Shown in pieces: positions 1-8,090 of a stretch of 37,230 bases of DNA. The stretch is from an uncultured bacterium (GTDB taxonomy: Bacteria > Cloacimonadota > Cloacimonadia > Cloacimonadales > Cloacimonadaceae), in the NCBI GenBank assembly GCA_937960795.1, contig CALGPA010000125.1, forward strand, positions 1-37,230, in the 5' to 3' direction. The position numbers were made by a program, and so were the translations under genes. How positions within the stretch are numbered: position 1 is the stretch's first letter; each line of letters starts with the position of its first letter. Below the pieces are notes generated by a model. That model did not search any database. It was not told the DNA's origin and was given only the letters and a program-made list of their open reading frames with translations.

Positions 1-76
1 TGGTGGAGCATAGCGGGATCGAACCGCTGACCTCATGACTGCCAGTCATGCGCTCTCCCAGCTGAGCTAATGCCCC
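1..76 (-). tRNA. tRNA-Ala (anticodon GGC)
   Basis: The reverse complement folds as a full 76-nt tRNA with an encoded CCA end. The acceptor stem GGGGCAT pairs with ATGCTCC (one G-U), followed by discriminator A and CCA. The anticodon stem CATGA/TCATG closes the loop CTGGCAG, giving anticodon GGC, which reads alanine GCC (and GCU by wobble). The T-arm contains GGTTCGATCC. The 5' end is at position 76; the 3' CCA lies at the very edge of the window, so anything downstream of it is not visible. Confidence 0.97.
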
Positions 77-225
77 ACGTTCTGAGCTATATGTTGGATC
101 AAAATCTACAGACGGCGGATCTTTGTCAAGCAGAAAAAGCAGAGATGATTCTAGGACACATGGCAAGATGCTTGTAAATAGTAAGTTATGCAGAGCCTAC
201 TAATCTTGGACGCAAAAGATTGTTA

Positions 226-253
226 TTCTGAGGCAAAAAATAACTTGTATAAA
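226..253 (+). promoter_or_regulatory. Possible promoter of the foldase gene
   Basis: A TATAAA hexamer at 248-253 lies about 60 bases before the first gene, with a poor -35 candidate (TTCTGA, 226-231) at 16-bp spacing. The flanking sequence is AT-rich. Only the -10 element is convincing. Confidence 0.25.
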
Positions 254-311
254 ATCACAGTCTTGGAAAAGTGGCTCTCTAAATGAAATTACGATCCAAG
301 TGGAGGATATA

Positions 312-2096
312 ATGCTCGATGACCTGAGAAAGAAACAAAAGATCATCATTTATTTCGTGGCAGTGATTTTCATCCTGGGAATGGGTGCCATCGGGATAGT
401 GGAGATATTCCAACCAAAACCCTATCTGGGCAAGGTGGAAGGAACCAAGATCAGTCTTGAAATGTACCAATCAAAGATCCAAGACATTTATATGCGCTAT
501 AATGAAGCCAACCCCAACCAACCCATCGACGAGAATATGCGTCGCAACCTGGAAAACTCTGCTTGGCAAGAGATTGTTGATGACATTCTCTGGGAAAAGC
601 AGATCAAAAAGCATAGGATAAGAGTCACCGATAGTGAGATTTTGGCTGAGATGCAAAACAATCCTCCTCAGGAGCTTATGCAAAACGAATCCTTGCAAGT
701 GAATGGAAGATTTGATCCCGGCTTGTATCTGACAGCTCTCAAAAACAATCCTGAGTTCTTCCTGATCATGGAAGACTATGTAAAGAGCTATCTTCCCCGC
801 AAGCGCTTGCAGGAAAAGATCCAGGCTGAGGCCGGCATCACGGTGGACAGCCTTAGAACTGCCTATATCAAGGACAACGATCTCATGACCGGCAAGATGC
901 TCTTTTTTGACTACAATGCCATCACAGACGTGGAGATCAGCGACGAGGATATCCGCGCTTACTATGAAAGAAACAAGGAAGAAGAATATAAAAAAGGCCC
1001 TGCCAGCCGGGCAAAATATCTTGCCTTTGAAAGCAAGCCTTCTGATGCAGACAATGAAGCAGTGCTTCTGACAGCCAATCAATTGCGCGCTCGCGCTCTG
1101 GCAGGAGAAAGCTTCGCTGATCTTGCGCGAGAATATTCGGATGATCCCGGTTCCGGCCAAAGAGGCGGATCCTTGGGAGTCTTTGGCAAAGGTCAGATGG
1201 TGCGTCCGTTTGAAGAAGCAGCTTTTGCTTTGGAAGAAGGCGAGATCTCAGAGCCCGTCAAATCCGACTTTGGATGGCACATCATCCTTTGTGAGCGGAT
1301 TGTGAGCCGTGACCCGGAAAATCCGCAGATCGAAGCCAGTCACATCTTGCTCAATGTCGAAGCCAGTGACGCATCAATCCGAGCCATGGAAGAAAAAGTG
1401 GAAAGCGCCAGAGACATGCTCCGTCGTCAAGACATCGAAGATGTAGCAGAACACTTTGAGATGGAAGTTCGTGACACTGATTGGGTGGCTCATGATGCCA
1501 TGTTTATCTCAGGCATCGGACAAAACAACCAGATGCTTGCTTGGATGAAAAGTGCACGTGCAGGACGCGTCTCTGATGTGTTTACCGATCAGCAGCAGCG
1601 CCTCATCGTGGCAAAACTGGTCGATAACGTCAGAAGCTATTATGAAGATTTTGAGAAAGTCCGCCTGCGCATCAAGTATGAGCTGGAGCGTGATGAGAAG
1701 ATCGCACGTGCCAAGATCAAAGCTGATGAATTCGGTGAGAAATATAGCTCTGAAGATTACTTTGACAATGCCGAAGCTGAAGGCTGGAAGGTCTTCGACG
1801 TGACAAACTACAAGCGCGGCAATAGCGCTCCCGGCATCGGAGTATCCGATATCTTTGCAGACCATGCTTTGGCACTGGAAGCAGGTGAGATGAGCGAGAT
1901 CATCCACGACCCCAAGGGAAGCTATGTAATCTTGGCAAATACACGTCGTAAACCCGACATGGACGCCTTTGAGAATGAAAAACAGATTCAGGAAGATCTC
2001 CGTGATCGTCTGGAGATGCAAGCTTGGAACAGATGGTATCAAAACATGAGAGAAAACGCTGATATCGTCGATCGCCGAGCTGAGTTTGGCATGTAA
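312..2096 (+). CDS. Membrane-anchored parvulin-type peptidylprolyl isomerase (PpiD/SurA-like)
   Basis: Probable periplasmic foldase that helps secreted and outer-membrane proteins fold. With the ATG at 312 the protein has 594 residues. It has a short basic N-terminus (LRKKQK), one membrane helix at about residues 10-30, and a SurA_N/PpiD-like helical region. A parvulin (rotamase) domain follows at about 229-329, with the signature FADLAREYSDDPGSGQRGG and FGWHIILCERI. A second parvulin-like start (IEASHILLN, about 338-380) follows but lacks the rest of the motif set, so it looks degenerate. This tandem layout is seen in PpiD/SurA relatives. An in-frame GTG at 300 is also possible, but GGAGG at 302-306 sits 5 bases before the ATG at 312, which I prefer. 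A terminator follows, so the gene is probably transcribed alone. Family assignment is firm; the exact orthologue is not. Confidence 0.9.
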   Translation: MLDDLRKKQKIIIYFVAVIFILGMGAIGIVEIFQPKPYLGKVEGTKISLEMYQSKIQDIYMRYNEANPNQPIDENMRRNLENSAWQEIVDDILWEKQIKKHRIRVTDSEILAEMQNNPPQELMQNESLQVNGRFDPGLYLTALKNNPEFFLIMEDYVKSYLPRKRLQEKIQAEAGITVDSLRTAYIKDNDLMTGKMLFFDYNAITDVEISDEDIRAYYERNKEEEYKKGPASRAKYLAFESKPSDADNEAVLLTANQLRARALAGESFADLAREYSDDPGSGQRGGSLGVFGKGQMVRPFEEAAFALEEGEISEPVKSDFGWHIILCERIVSRDPENPQIEASHILLNVEASDASIRAMEEKVESARDMLRRQDIEDVAEHFEMEVRDTDWVAHDAMFISGIGQNNQMLAWMKSARAGRVSDVFTDQQQRLIVAKLVDNVRSYYEDFEKVRLRIKYELERDEKIARAKIKADEFGEKYSSEDYFDNAEAEGWKVFDVTNYKRGNSAPGIGVSDIFADHALALEAGEMSEIIHDPKGSYVILANTRRKPDMDAFENEKQIQEDLRDRLEMQAWNRWYQNMRENADIVDRRAEFGM

Positions 2097-2125
2097 TCAT
2101 ATAAATCAAGATTAAGATTAGATTG

Positions 2126-2164
2126 TGGATGCGAAGGCTCATGCTTTTCGCATCCATTTATTTT
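2126..2164 (+). terminator. Rho-independent terminator after the foldase gene
   Basis: A perfect 10-bp stem (TGGATGCGAA at 2126-2135 with TTCGCATCCA at 2147-2156) with an 11-nt loop is followed by TTTATTTT. It ends just before the ribosome binding site of the next gene, so it could act as an attenuator between the two genes. Confidence 0.75.
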
Positions 2165-2177
2165 AAAGGAGACTATG

Positions 2178-3533
2178 ATGAGCAAACTAATGGCAAGTGT
2201 AAGTGGGGTCCGTGGGGTCTTTGGTAAGAGCCTCACTCCGCCTATCGTTATGACATATACCGCTGCTTTTGGGCAGATGCAGATCCAAGAGCATGGCAAA
2301 GGCACCATCATCCTAGGCAGAGACAGTAGGACGACAGGGGATGCAATGATGCACAACATCGTGGGGACCTTGACCGGGATGGGGCTAAATGTCCGCTATC
2401 TGGGCATAGCCTCCACTCCGACCATACTTCTGGCGGTGGAAAGCTCTGATGCCATCGGAGGCATCGCTATCACTGCATCTCACAATCCACCAGAGTGGAA
2501 CGCCATGAAATTTGTAGATGCAGACGGGATGTTTTTAGCTCCGAATAAAGCTCAGGATTTCTTAAGCGGAGTAGACAAAGAACCCACTTGGGCGGACTGG
2601 CAAAGCATTGGTAAACTAAGCTTTGATGAGACGGCCATCGATCGGCATATTGAGAAGATCCTATCCATCAGTTATCTGCCGGTGGACAAAATCCGCAAGC
2701 TGAGACTTAGGGTCGTCCTTGATAGCGTAAACGGAGCCGGAGCTGCTACTTCAGAGAAACTTCTTAAGCAACTTGGCTGCGAAGTGATCAGCATCAATAG
2801 TGAGCCTAACGGCATCTTCGCGCACCCGGCAGAACCGCTCAATGAGAATCTCAAACAGCTCGAAGATGCGGTTCGTGAGCACAAAGCAGATCTGGGATTT
2901 GCCACAGACCCCGACGTGGACAGGCTCTCAATCGTTTCTGACGAGGGACGATGCATCGGCGAAGAACTCAGCGTCGTGCTCAGCCAACTCTTTGTATTGC
3001 CCAAAAAACCGGGTGATATCGTGGTTAATCTCTCCACATCCATGCTCACCGATGATGTCGCACGCATGCACAATGTGCGTGTGCACCGCTGCAAAGTTGG
3101 AGAAATCAATGTTGGCAAGAAGATGCAGGCGATTTCCTCCCCCATCGGTGGCGAAGGAAATGGTGGCATTATCTGCCCGGATGTGCATTACACGCGGGAC
3201 GCTCCTGCGGGAATGGCATTGATCCTCGGGCTTATTGCTGAAAGTGGGAAAATGATCTCTGAACTTGTGGCTGAATTGCCCAAATACTATTTTGCCAAAG
3301 ATAAGCTCAGCCTCCGGCCCGCAGAAATGGACACGGCGATGAGCAAAGTGCCGCAGATCTTGGAAGGTTATGAGATAGACGATCAGGATGGCATCAAAGG
3401 TACCAAGAAGGACCACTGGATCCACATCCGCAAATCCGGCACAGAACCCATCATCAGGATCTATGTCGAAAGTGATTCTCAGCAAAAAAGTGACGCTATC
3501 TGCAAAGAGACTATTCTAGCGCTAAGACCCTGA
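2178..3533 (+). CDS. Phosphohexomutase (phosphoglucomutase / phosphomannomutase / phosphoglucosamine mutase family)
   Basis: Alpha-D-phosphohexomutase, moving phosphate between C1 and C6 of a hexose phosphate and so feeding envelope sugar precursors. All four family sites are visible: the phosphoserine loop TASHNP (S101), the Mg-binding loop DPDVDR (D244, D246, D248), the sugar-recognition loop GGEGNGG, and the C-terminal phosphate site RKSGTEPIIRIYVES. About 451 residues is the usual length. The GGEGNGG loop resembles archaeal-type GlmM/PMM rather than the GGEQSG loop of classical bacterial GlmM, so the substrate cannot be fixed from sequence. There are two adjacent ATGs (2175 and 2178); AAAGGAG at 2165-2171 is better spaced (6 bases) for 2178. 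Phosphomannose isomerase is encoded later in the window (12982-14130), which makes a mannose role plausible. Confidence 0.93.
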   Translation: MSKLMASVSGVRGVFGKSLTPPIVMTYTAAFGQMQIQEHGKGTIILGRDSRTTGDAMMHNIVGTLTGMGLNVRYLGIASTPTILLAVESSDAIGGIAITASHNPPEWNAMKFVDADGMFLAPNKAQDFLSGVDKEPTWADWQSIGKLSFDETAIDRHIEKILSISYLPVDKIRKLRLRVVLDSVNGAGAATSEKLLKQLGCEVISINSEPNGIFAHPAEPLNENLKQLEDAVREHKADLGFATDPDVDRLSIVSDEGRCIGEELSVVLSQLFVLPKKPGDIVVNLSTSMLTDDVARMHNVRVHRCKVGEINVGKKMQAISSPIGGEGNGGIICPDVHYTRDAPAGMALILGLIAESGKMISELVAELPKYYFAKDKLSLRPAEMDTAMSKVPQILEGYEIDDQDGIKGTKKDHWIHIRKSGTEPIIRIYVESDSQQKSDAICKETILALRP

Positions 3534-3546
3534 TCAAAAGCTAGGT

Positions 3547-3577
3547 GGCAGGCTCTGAGATGATCTTGGATCCTGCC
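3547..3577. terminator. Weak hairpin between convergent genes
   Basis: GGCAGG (3547-3552) and CCTGCC (3572-3577) form a 6-bp stem with a 19-nt loop between the convergent phosphohexomutase and methyltransferase genes. No proper T-run follows on either strand, so termination here is only a suggestion. Confidence 0.25.
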
Positions 3578-3586
3578 CTGATCTAC

Positions 3587-4315
3587 TTACAAAGAGAGAT
3601 GATAGGCAAGAATGGCTGCAGAGATCGCTACATTTAAGGATTCCATCTGTCCTGCCATCGGTATGCTAAGGCGGATATCAGCTAAAGCCATAAGGCGCGG
3701 ATCCACGCCATGAGCTTCACTGCCAAGGATATAGATCGCGGGAGCAGCCTGCTTGCTAAATTCCGGAAGTCTCGTCTCACCCGCCATGTCAAGGGCCACC
3801 TTCATGCTGGGCTCAGAGGCCAGCGCGGCATGATCCATGATCATATGAGGCACTTTGTAGACAGCTCCCAAAGAAGATCTGATCACCTTGGGATTTGCTA
3901 TCTCGCAGCAGCCTTCAGATAGAAAGATCTCATCGATCCCAAAAGCGGCAGCTGTGCGAAAGATCGTTCCCATGTTTCCGGGATCTGAGATTCGATCCAG
4001 ATATAGAGCCGTGTGATAGTCTGCTTTCTTAGGCGATGGTATGTCATATAAAGCGGCCAGCTGGGGTGGGTGATCACTATCGCAAATACGAGCGATCTCC
4101 GCAGGCGAAAGCTCAAAAGCTCTATCTACGTGGCAAAATTCTGGAAGCTCAGAGCTGTAATAAACCTCATGAAAGCAAACTCCATAATCTGCAAGCTGTC
4201 TCAGAAGACGGTAGCCTTCTACCACCACTTGTTTGCGCTCTTGGCGAAACTTCTTCTGTTTTAGCTTGGCAATTACTGAGATCTTCGCCTTGCTCAATGG
4301 AGGATTTGTGCTCAT
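3587..4315 (-). CDS. SpoU/TrmH-family RNA 2'-O-methyltransferase
   Basis: Predicted SAM-dependent ribose methylase of rRNA or tRNA, with the deep trefoil knot (SPOUT) fold. The 242 residues are the normal length. The N-terminal segment VVVEGYRLLRQL is the substrate-binding subdomain. The three SpoU motifs are present: DRISDPGNMGTIFRTAAAFG with the conserved Asn and Arg, then ILGSEAHGVD, then SIPMAGQMESLNVAISAAIL with the SLNVA signature. The ATG (4315-4313 on the minus strand) is preceded by AAGGAG. Its upstream region is the DnaA-box cluster, so DnaA could influence its transcription. The exact RNA target cannot be told from sequence. Confidence 0.93.
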   Translation of the reverse strand: MSTNPPLSKAKISVIAKLKQKKFRQERKQVVVEGYRLLRQLADYGVCFHEVYYSSELPEFCHVDRAFELSPAEIARICDSDHPPQLAALYDIPSPKKADYHTALYLDRISDPGNMGTIFRTAAAFGIDEIFLSEGCCEIANPKVIRSSLGAVYKVPHMIMDHAALASEPSMKVALDMAGETRLPEFSKQAAPAIYILGSEAHGVDPRLMALADIRLSIPMAGQMESLNVAISAAILAYHLSL

Positions 4316-4337
4316 CCTATAGCTCCTTAATTTTCAG

Positions 4338-4457
4338 TTATCTACAGACTTATCCACTAATTTACGTGGATAAGTGACAATGGCTAACTGATTGTCTTGC
4401 AGTGCAGAAGCTGGGTGTTGAAAGCGTTCCACAATAGTTATCCACGACTTATCCACA
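4338..4457. promoter_or_regulatory. Cluster of five DnaA-box-like 9-mers (candidate origin or DnaA-binding locus)
   Basis: Five matches to the DnaA box TTATCCACA lie within 120 bp: TTATCTACA (4338-4346, plus), TTATCCACT (4350-4358, plus), TTATCCACG (4365-4373, minus), TTATCCACG (4438-4446, plus) and the perfect TTATCCACA (4449-4457, plus). They form two tandem pairs with starts 12 and 11 bases apart, about one helical turn, and the two pairs are 100 bases apart. An 8-mer such as TTATCCAC is expected about once in 37 kb counting both strands; four copies here is far from chance. The gap lies between the methyltransferase and the clostripain gene. No dnaA or dnaN is adjacent and no strongly AT-rich unwinding element is obvious. 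Confidence 0.65.
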
Positions 4458-4475
4458 TGCCTCAAAACAGCCCTG

Positions 4476-6152
4476 CTAATGCATGATAGTCAGTTTCTTG
4501 CGGATTGATCTTCCGCGGAATCTGAGCTCGAGAATATAGATTCCCTTGCTCAGCCTTGCAAAGCCGGCGATCTCATCAAGCTTGAGCATTCCTCTGTCAT
4601 CAGCGCCGGTGACAAGCTGCTTTGAGGCTATCTTCTGCCCGCGGATATTGTACAGAGTCGCTTTGATATCTTGATTCGCTGAGCCCTGTATATACCACTG
4701 TGCATAAGCAATGCGGCGGTCTCTAATCGGGTTTGGATAGATCAGCATTTCATCAAGGGCAGCCCGAAAGATATAGCTGCCGCTCAGGGCCTCAGAGATG
4801 TTTCCCGAGCGATCAATGGCCACCATCTCATAGGAGCCATCACTATCAATGGGGAAATCCAGATGGATCTCTGCAGCATATGCCCGAGGGAAAATCTCCA
4901 TGTCGATGTGGTCTCCGAAGATTCGGTAGTAAAGCGAATCCACATCCATTGGGGCAGCGACAGTCAGCCAGAGCTTGCCCAAGCTTTGCCGCTCTGAAAT
5001 GAGCTGTGGGGCAAGAGGGGAGGTAGTGTCCGCGCCCAGTGCTTGGTTTACCACGCTCAGCCATCCGCTTTGGGCAAAGCCAAGCTTCATGTATATCTGC
5101 CAAGCCCAATCCAGATTGATCCTGACATCAGGATACCAAAGCGCAATGCTGACAAGATCCGTCTCCACCCATGGCAGTGTGTATGCAGATGCCAGGATCA
5201 TATCACTAAGCATCGCCCTGAGCTCTGAGGTCGAGATCACGCCATATTCATCAAGCCGCATCAGAAACTGGTGGATATCCACATCGGCATAGCCGGAATT
5301 CATCTCAAAGAGCTTCTCTCGGATGGGCGCTAGTTGATCAGCCAGACCCCACAGATCACCGGAAAACTGCCGCCATGCCTGATAGAATTCTGTCAGAGAG
5401 TCTGTTTTCACCGCCGAGCAAGTCGTGATCAGATATCCCATGGACGGGTTGTTTGAGCCTCCGGGTTGATATGAATCATTGTACAAGCCGGGAATCTGTC
5501 CCGCCACATGCTCCGGGTCCCCGCTTAACACAGGGATTATGGCTTCATAGGGAAAGCCTCGCACCGGCACCTGATCGGCAGATCCGATGATGATGGCAGC
5601 TTCATTGCGCAATTCATACATGATCTCAATGCTCTGCATGCTGCAGGCATCAAAGAGCAGGATATCCAAGTGATTAGCATCGCTTAGAGCATCCAGAAGC
5701 TCCCCATTTGCCACGCCGATCATGTTTCCGCTATCTTCATCCGGGGCAATGTATTTGGGGTTCTTGTACCAGCTATCCGCATGCGACCAGATGATCAGCA
5801 TCTTCTTCTGTGACGGATAACGATTGAATCCCCAACTGATAAAGTCCTTCAGGGTGTCGGGATCACCGCTGTCGATCGTGCCAAGACTTTGCAATACAGG
5901 CGAGTTTATCCCTGTAGCAGGACGCTCTTCGATCTTATAACGTCTGCCGCCCATGTTTGGGAGATCCACCTGCACTATGAGATTCAAACCTTCCGGCTGT
6001 GTAGCACGCTCCATCTCGATAATGTTTTGCTCAGCATAGCTTGCCAGATCATTGTCGGCTGCCATATAGACCAAGACAGTCCACTCCCCGGCATGGATTG
6101 TCCCAATGAGTAAAGATAGCAGGATGAGGGTGAGCAGCAGTGATTTCTTCAT
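4476..6152 (-). CDS. Secreted clostripain-family (C11) cysteine protease with type IX sorting domain
   Basis: Predicted secreted cysteine peptidase of family C11. The 558 residues begin with a signal peptide (MKKSLLLTLILLSLLIGTIHA, cleavage near residue 21), then the C11 core starting WTVLVYMAADNDL. The catalytic dyad is visible: H124 in IIWSHADSW and C170 in LFDACSMQS. The SHADS replaces the SHGxG seen in many clostripains, but the histidine is kept. The last 85 or so residues (from MLIYPNP to KKLTIMH) form a C-terminal sorting domain of type IX (Por) cargo, with the usual GIYILELRF penultimate strand. So the enzyme should be exported across the inner membrane by Sec and then released or surface-bound by type IX secretion. 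It probably attacks extracellular peptides. It lies 58 bases downstream of butyrate kinase on the same strand. Confidence 0.9.
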   Translation of the reverse strand: MKKSLLLTLILLSLLIGTIHAGEWTVLVYMAADNDLASYAEQNIIEMERATQPEGLNLIVQVDLPNMGGRRYKIEERPATGINSPVLQSLGTIDSGDPDTLKDFISWGFNRYPSQKKMLIIWSHADSWYKNPKYIAPDEDSGNMIGVANGELLDALSDANHLDILLFDACSMQSIEIMYELRNEAAIIIGSADQVPVRGFPYEAIIPVLSGDPEHVAGQIPGLYNDSYQPGGSNNPSMGYLITTCSAVKTDSLTEFYQAWRQFSGDLWGLADQLAPIREKLFEMNSGYADVDIHQFLMRLDEYGVISTSELRAMLSDMILASAYTLPWVETDLVSIALWYPDVRINLDWAWQIYMKLGFAQSGWLSVVNQALGADTTSPLAPQLISERQSLGKLWLTVAAPMDVDSLYYRIFGDHIDMEIFPRAYAAEIHLDFPIDSDGSYEMVAIDRSGNISEALSGSYIFRAALDEMLIYPNPIRDRRIAYAQWYIQGSANQDIKATLYNIRGQKIASKQLVTGADDRGMLKLDEIAGFARLSKGIYILELRFRGRSIRKKLTIMH

Positions 6153-6163
6153 CTAATAGATAT

Positions 6164-6194
6164 GATCCGGGCAGGGATCATCCATACCCGGATC
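6164..6194 (-). other. Intercistronic hairpin between butyrate kinase and the C11 protease
   Basis: GATCCGGG (6164-6171) and CCCGGATC (6187-6194) form a perfect 8-bp stem with a 15-nt loop. No T-run follows on the minus strand, and the region just before the protease ATG lacks a good ribosome binding site. It may be an mRNA-stability or attenuation element, or a poor terminator. Confidence 0.35.
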
Positions 6195-6210
6195 TTGATG
6201 ATGTTGTAAG

Positions 6211-7293
6211 TTATTGATAGGGATATTCCATGGCTTCTTCAGCCCCGTTGAGGACCCTGATGCCACCCTGGCACAAGGCTTCCATTTCCTTTTCACCGGG
6301 ATAGAGGTGAACATCAGAGATAAAGGAAACGCGATCTTTGATCAGAGAAACGATCAACTCATTGTAGACCAAGCCTCCCGATAGGAAGATGCCGTCTACT
6401 TTTCCGCTTAACACGGCTGCTGATGCTCCGATCTCTTTGGCTACTTGATAACACATGGCTTCCATGATCAAGCGTGCCTTTTCGTCACCTTCCTGGATGC
6501 GTTTGTTGACCTCTATGCCGCTGTCCGTGCCCAGATATGCCATGAATCCGGCGGTCTTGGTGAGATATGTATTTAGCTCTTTCTTGGTAAATTTACCGCT
6601 GTAGGCCATATCGATGAGATCGCCGATAGGAAGCGCACCCGCACGTTGCGGTGAAAAAGGCCCCATGCCCAAAAGAGCATTGTTTACGTCAACGACGCGA
6701 CCTTCTTTAATGGCTGCCACGGAGATACCGCCGCCCATATGCACTCCGATGAGATTTGCTTGGCTGATGTCTTTGCCGAGCTCTTTTGCCATCAATCTCG
6801 CGATATAGCGGATATTCAGAGCATGAAAGAGGCTTTTACGTTCGATTTCCGGGATGCCGGAAATCCTGGCAATATCGTCAAACTCATCGACAACGACGGG
6901 ATCCACGATGAAGCCCGGGATCTTGAGGTCTTCGGAGATCGCGTTTGCGATGAAGGCTCCGAGATTTGAAGCATGAATCCTGCCCCACAGAGCCGGATCT
7001 TTGAGATCTCTCAGAAGCGCGGGACATATCTTCATGGTGCCGCCGCTGACTGAGCGGACGAGCCCGCCTCTGCCGACTACGGCATTAAGGCTTTTGGGCT
7101 CCACGTTGTTCTCTTGCATGGCTTCCATCACCAGCGCTTTGCGAAAGTCGTGTTGCTCGATGATCCCGCCAAAAGGATCAAGCTCTTTAGGATCGTGGCG
7201 CAGAGTCTTTTCAAATAGGGGTTTGTCGTCTTCATAGACAGCTATCTTGGTTGATGTTGAGCCGGGATTGATCGCGAGAACGCGGTAGCTCAT
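6211..7293 (-). CDS. buk: Butyrate kinase
   Basis: Acetokinase-family enzyme that makes ATP and butyrate from butyryl phosphate and ADP (or handles a branched-chain equivalent). With the ATG at 7293 the protein is 360 residues, the normal length. The reading frame extends upstream to 7356, but GGAGG lies 5 bases before the ATG at 7293 and the family N-terminus YRVLAINPGSTSTKIAVYED begins there. Other family signatures are VHMGGGISVAAIKEGRVVDVNNALLGMGPF-type sequence, FMAYLGTDSG, and SGKVDGIFLSGGLVYNE. No phosphotransbutyrylase gene is adjacent, so its partner must be elsewhere. A thiolase at 14622-15821 could supply the acetoacetyl-CoA end of a butyrate pathway (inference). Kinases for other short-chain acids belong to the same family, so the exact acyl substrate is inferred. 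Confidence 0.92.
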   Translation of the reverse strand: MSYRVLAINPGSTSTKIAVYEDDKPLFEKTLRHDPKELDPFGGIIEQHDFRKALVMEAMQENNVEPKSLNAVVGRGGLVRSVSGGTMKICPALLRDLKDPALWGRIHASNLGAFIANAISEDLKIPGFIVDPVVVDEFDDIARISGIPEIERKSLFHALNIRYIARLMAKELGKDISQANLIGVHMGGGISVAAIKEGRVVDVNNALLGMGPFSPQRAGALPIGDLIDMAYSGKFTKKELNTYLTKTAGFMAYLGTDSGIEVNKRIQEGDEKARLIMEAMCYQVAKEIGASAAVLSGKVDGIFLSGGLVYNELIVSLIKDRVSFISDVHLYPGEKEMEALCQGGIRVLNGAEEAMEYPYQ

Positions 7294-7512
7294 ATTACCT
7301 CCAGGGTTCATTAATACTTGTTTTGTGCAGCGTCTCAGATTTGGCTTTTCTGTCAATCATTTTTAGCCCTGTATTGTGAAAGAAAAGCGCGATGGATATC
7401 CTCAGTGCAGCGCTCAAAGGCAGCGCTCATCGGAGCTGGTAGATCCATGAGATTTTTCGCTTGCCAGAATATGCTGCTTATTTAAACTGGCAAAAAACAT
7501 TGGGAGATAAAC

Positions 7513-7878
7513 ATGACAGAAAAGAATAATATAGCAAATCCTGAAGAACACCTCCATGATTGTGAAGGCGACGATTGCGATTGCATGGACGACGCAAACT
7601 CCAGAATCATCACTCTCGACATGGAAGACGGCAGCCAAAAAGACTTTGTAGCTCTTGACATCCTCAGTCATGAGGGGCAAAACTACATCGCTCTTTCCGA
7701 GGTAGGCTCGATGGAATATGACGTCCTCCGCTTTGTCGAAGTAGATGACAGCCTCGAGCTGAGCATCATCGATGATGACGATGAGTATGAGCAGATCGCT
7801 GAGATCTTTACTGAGCACTTTTCCAAACTAGCCAGTGAAGAAGAAGACGATGAAGAAGACGAAGAAAACGACAAATAG
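7513..7878 (+). CDS. Small acidic DUF1292-family protein
   Basis: A 121-residue cytoplasmic protein. The centre (about residues 30-105: SRIITLDMEDGSQKDFVALDILSHEG and similar) matches the DUF1292 pattern, a short beta-strand domain of unknown function found mostly in Firmicutes and other anaerobes. Flanking this are a His/Cys/Asp-rich N-terminal segment (HDCEGDDCDCMDD) and a run of Glu and Asp at the C-terminus (SEEEDDEEDEEND), so the protein is extremely acidic. The start has GGGAGA 7 bases upstream. A strong terminator follows, so it is a single-gene unit. The three Cys with His near the N-terminus could bind a metal, but this is speculation. Confidence 0.8.
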   Translation: MTEKNNIANPEEHLHDCEGDDCDCMDDANSRIITLDMEDGSQKDFVALDILSHEGQNYIALSEVGSMEYDVLRFVEVDDSLELSIIDDDDEYEQIAEIFTEHFSKLASEEEDDEEDEENDK

Positions 7879-7900
7879 ATCTTCAATAGGCATTTAACTC

Positions 7901-7929
7901 AAAGCCGGGAAACCGGCTTTTCTTTTTTC
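7901..7929 (+). terminator. Rho-independent terminator
   Basis: A perfect 8-bp stem AAAGCCGG/CCGGCTTT (7901-7908 and 7913-7920) with a GAAA tetraloop is followed by TCTTTTTT. It closes the DUF1292 gene. Confidence 0.92.
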
Positions 7930-8090
7930 AGCAGCGCATCATAAGCTTCTCACTTGTCGGATCAAGTTAAGACAAGCATGTTTTTTTCCTTGACCTGATC
8001 AGCCTCCGAATAGTCTGTCCCATAAGCACGGATTATGCGCTATAACACTTTGTAAGACATACATATTGATAAAGATAAGAGGTAGATAAA

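Noticed and set aside
471..1160. Long minus-strand frame opposite the foldase gene
   Set aside because: Shadow of the real gene; its translation resembles no known protein, and the plus-strand frame has a clear domain.
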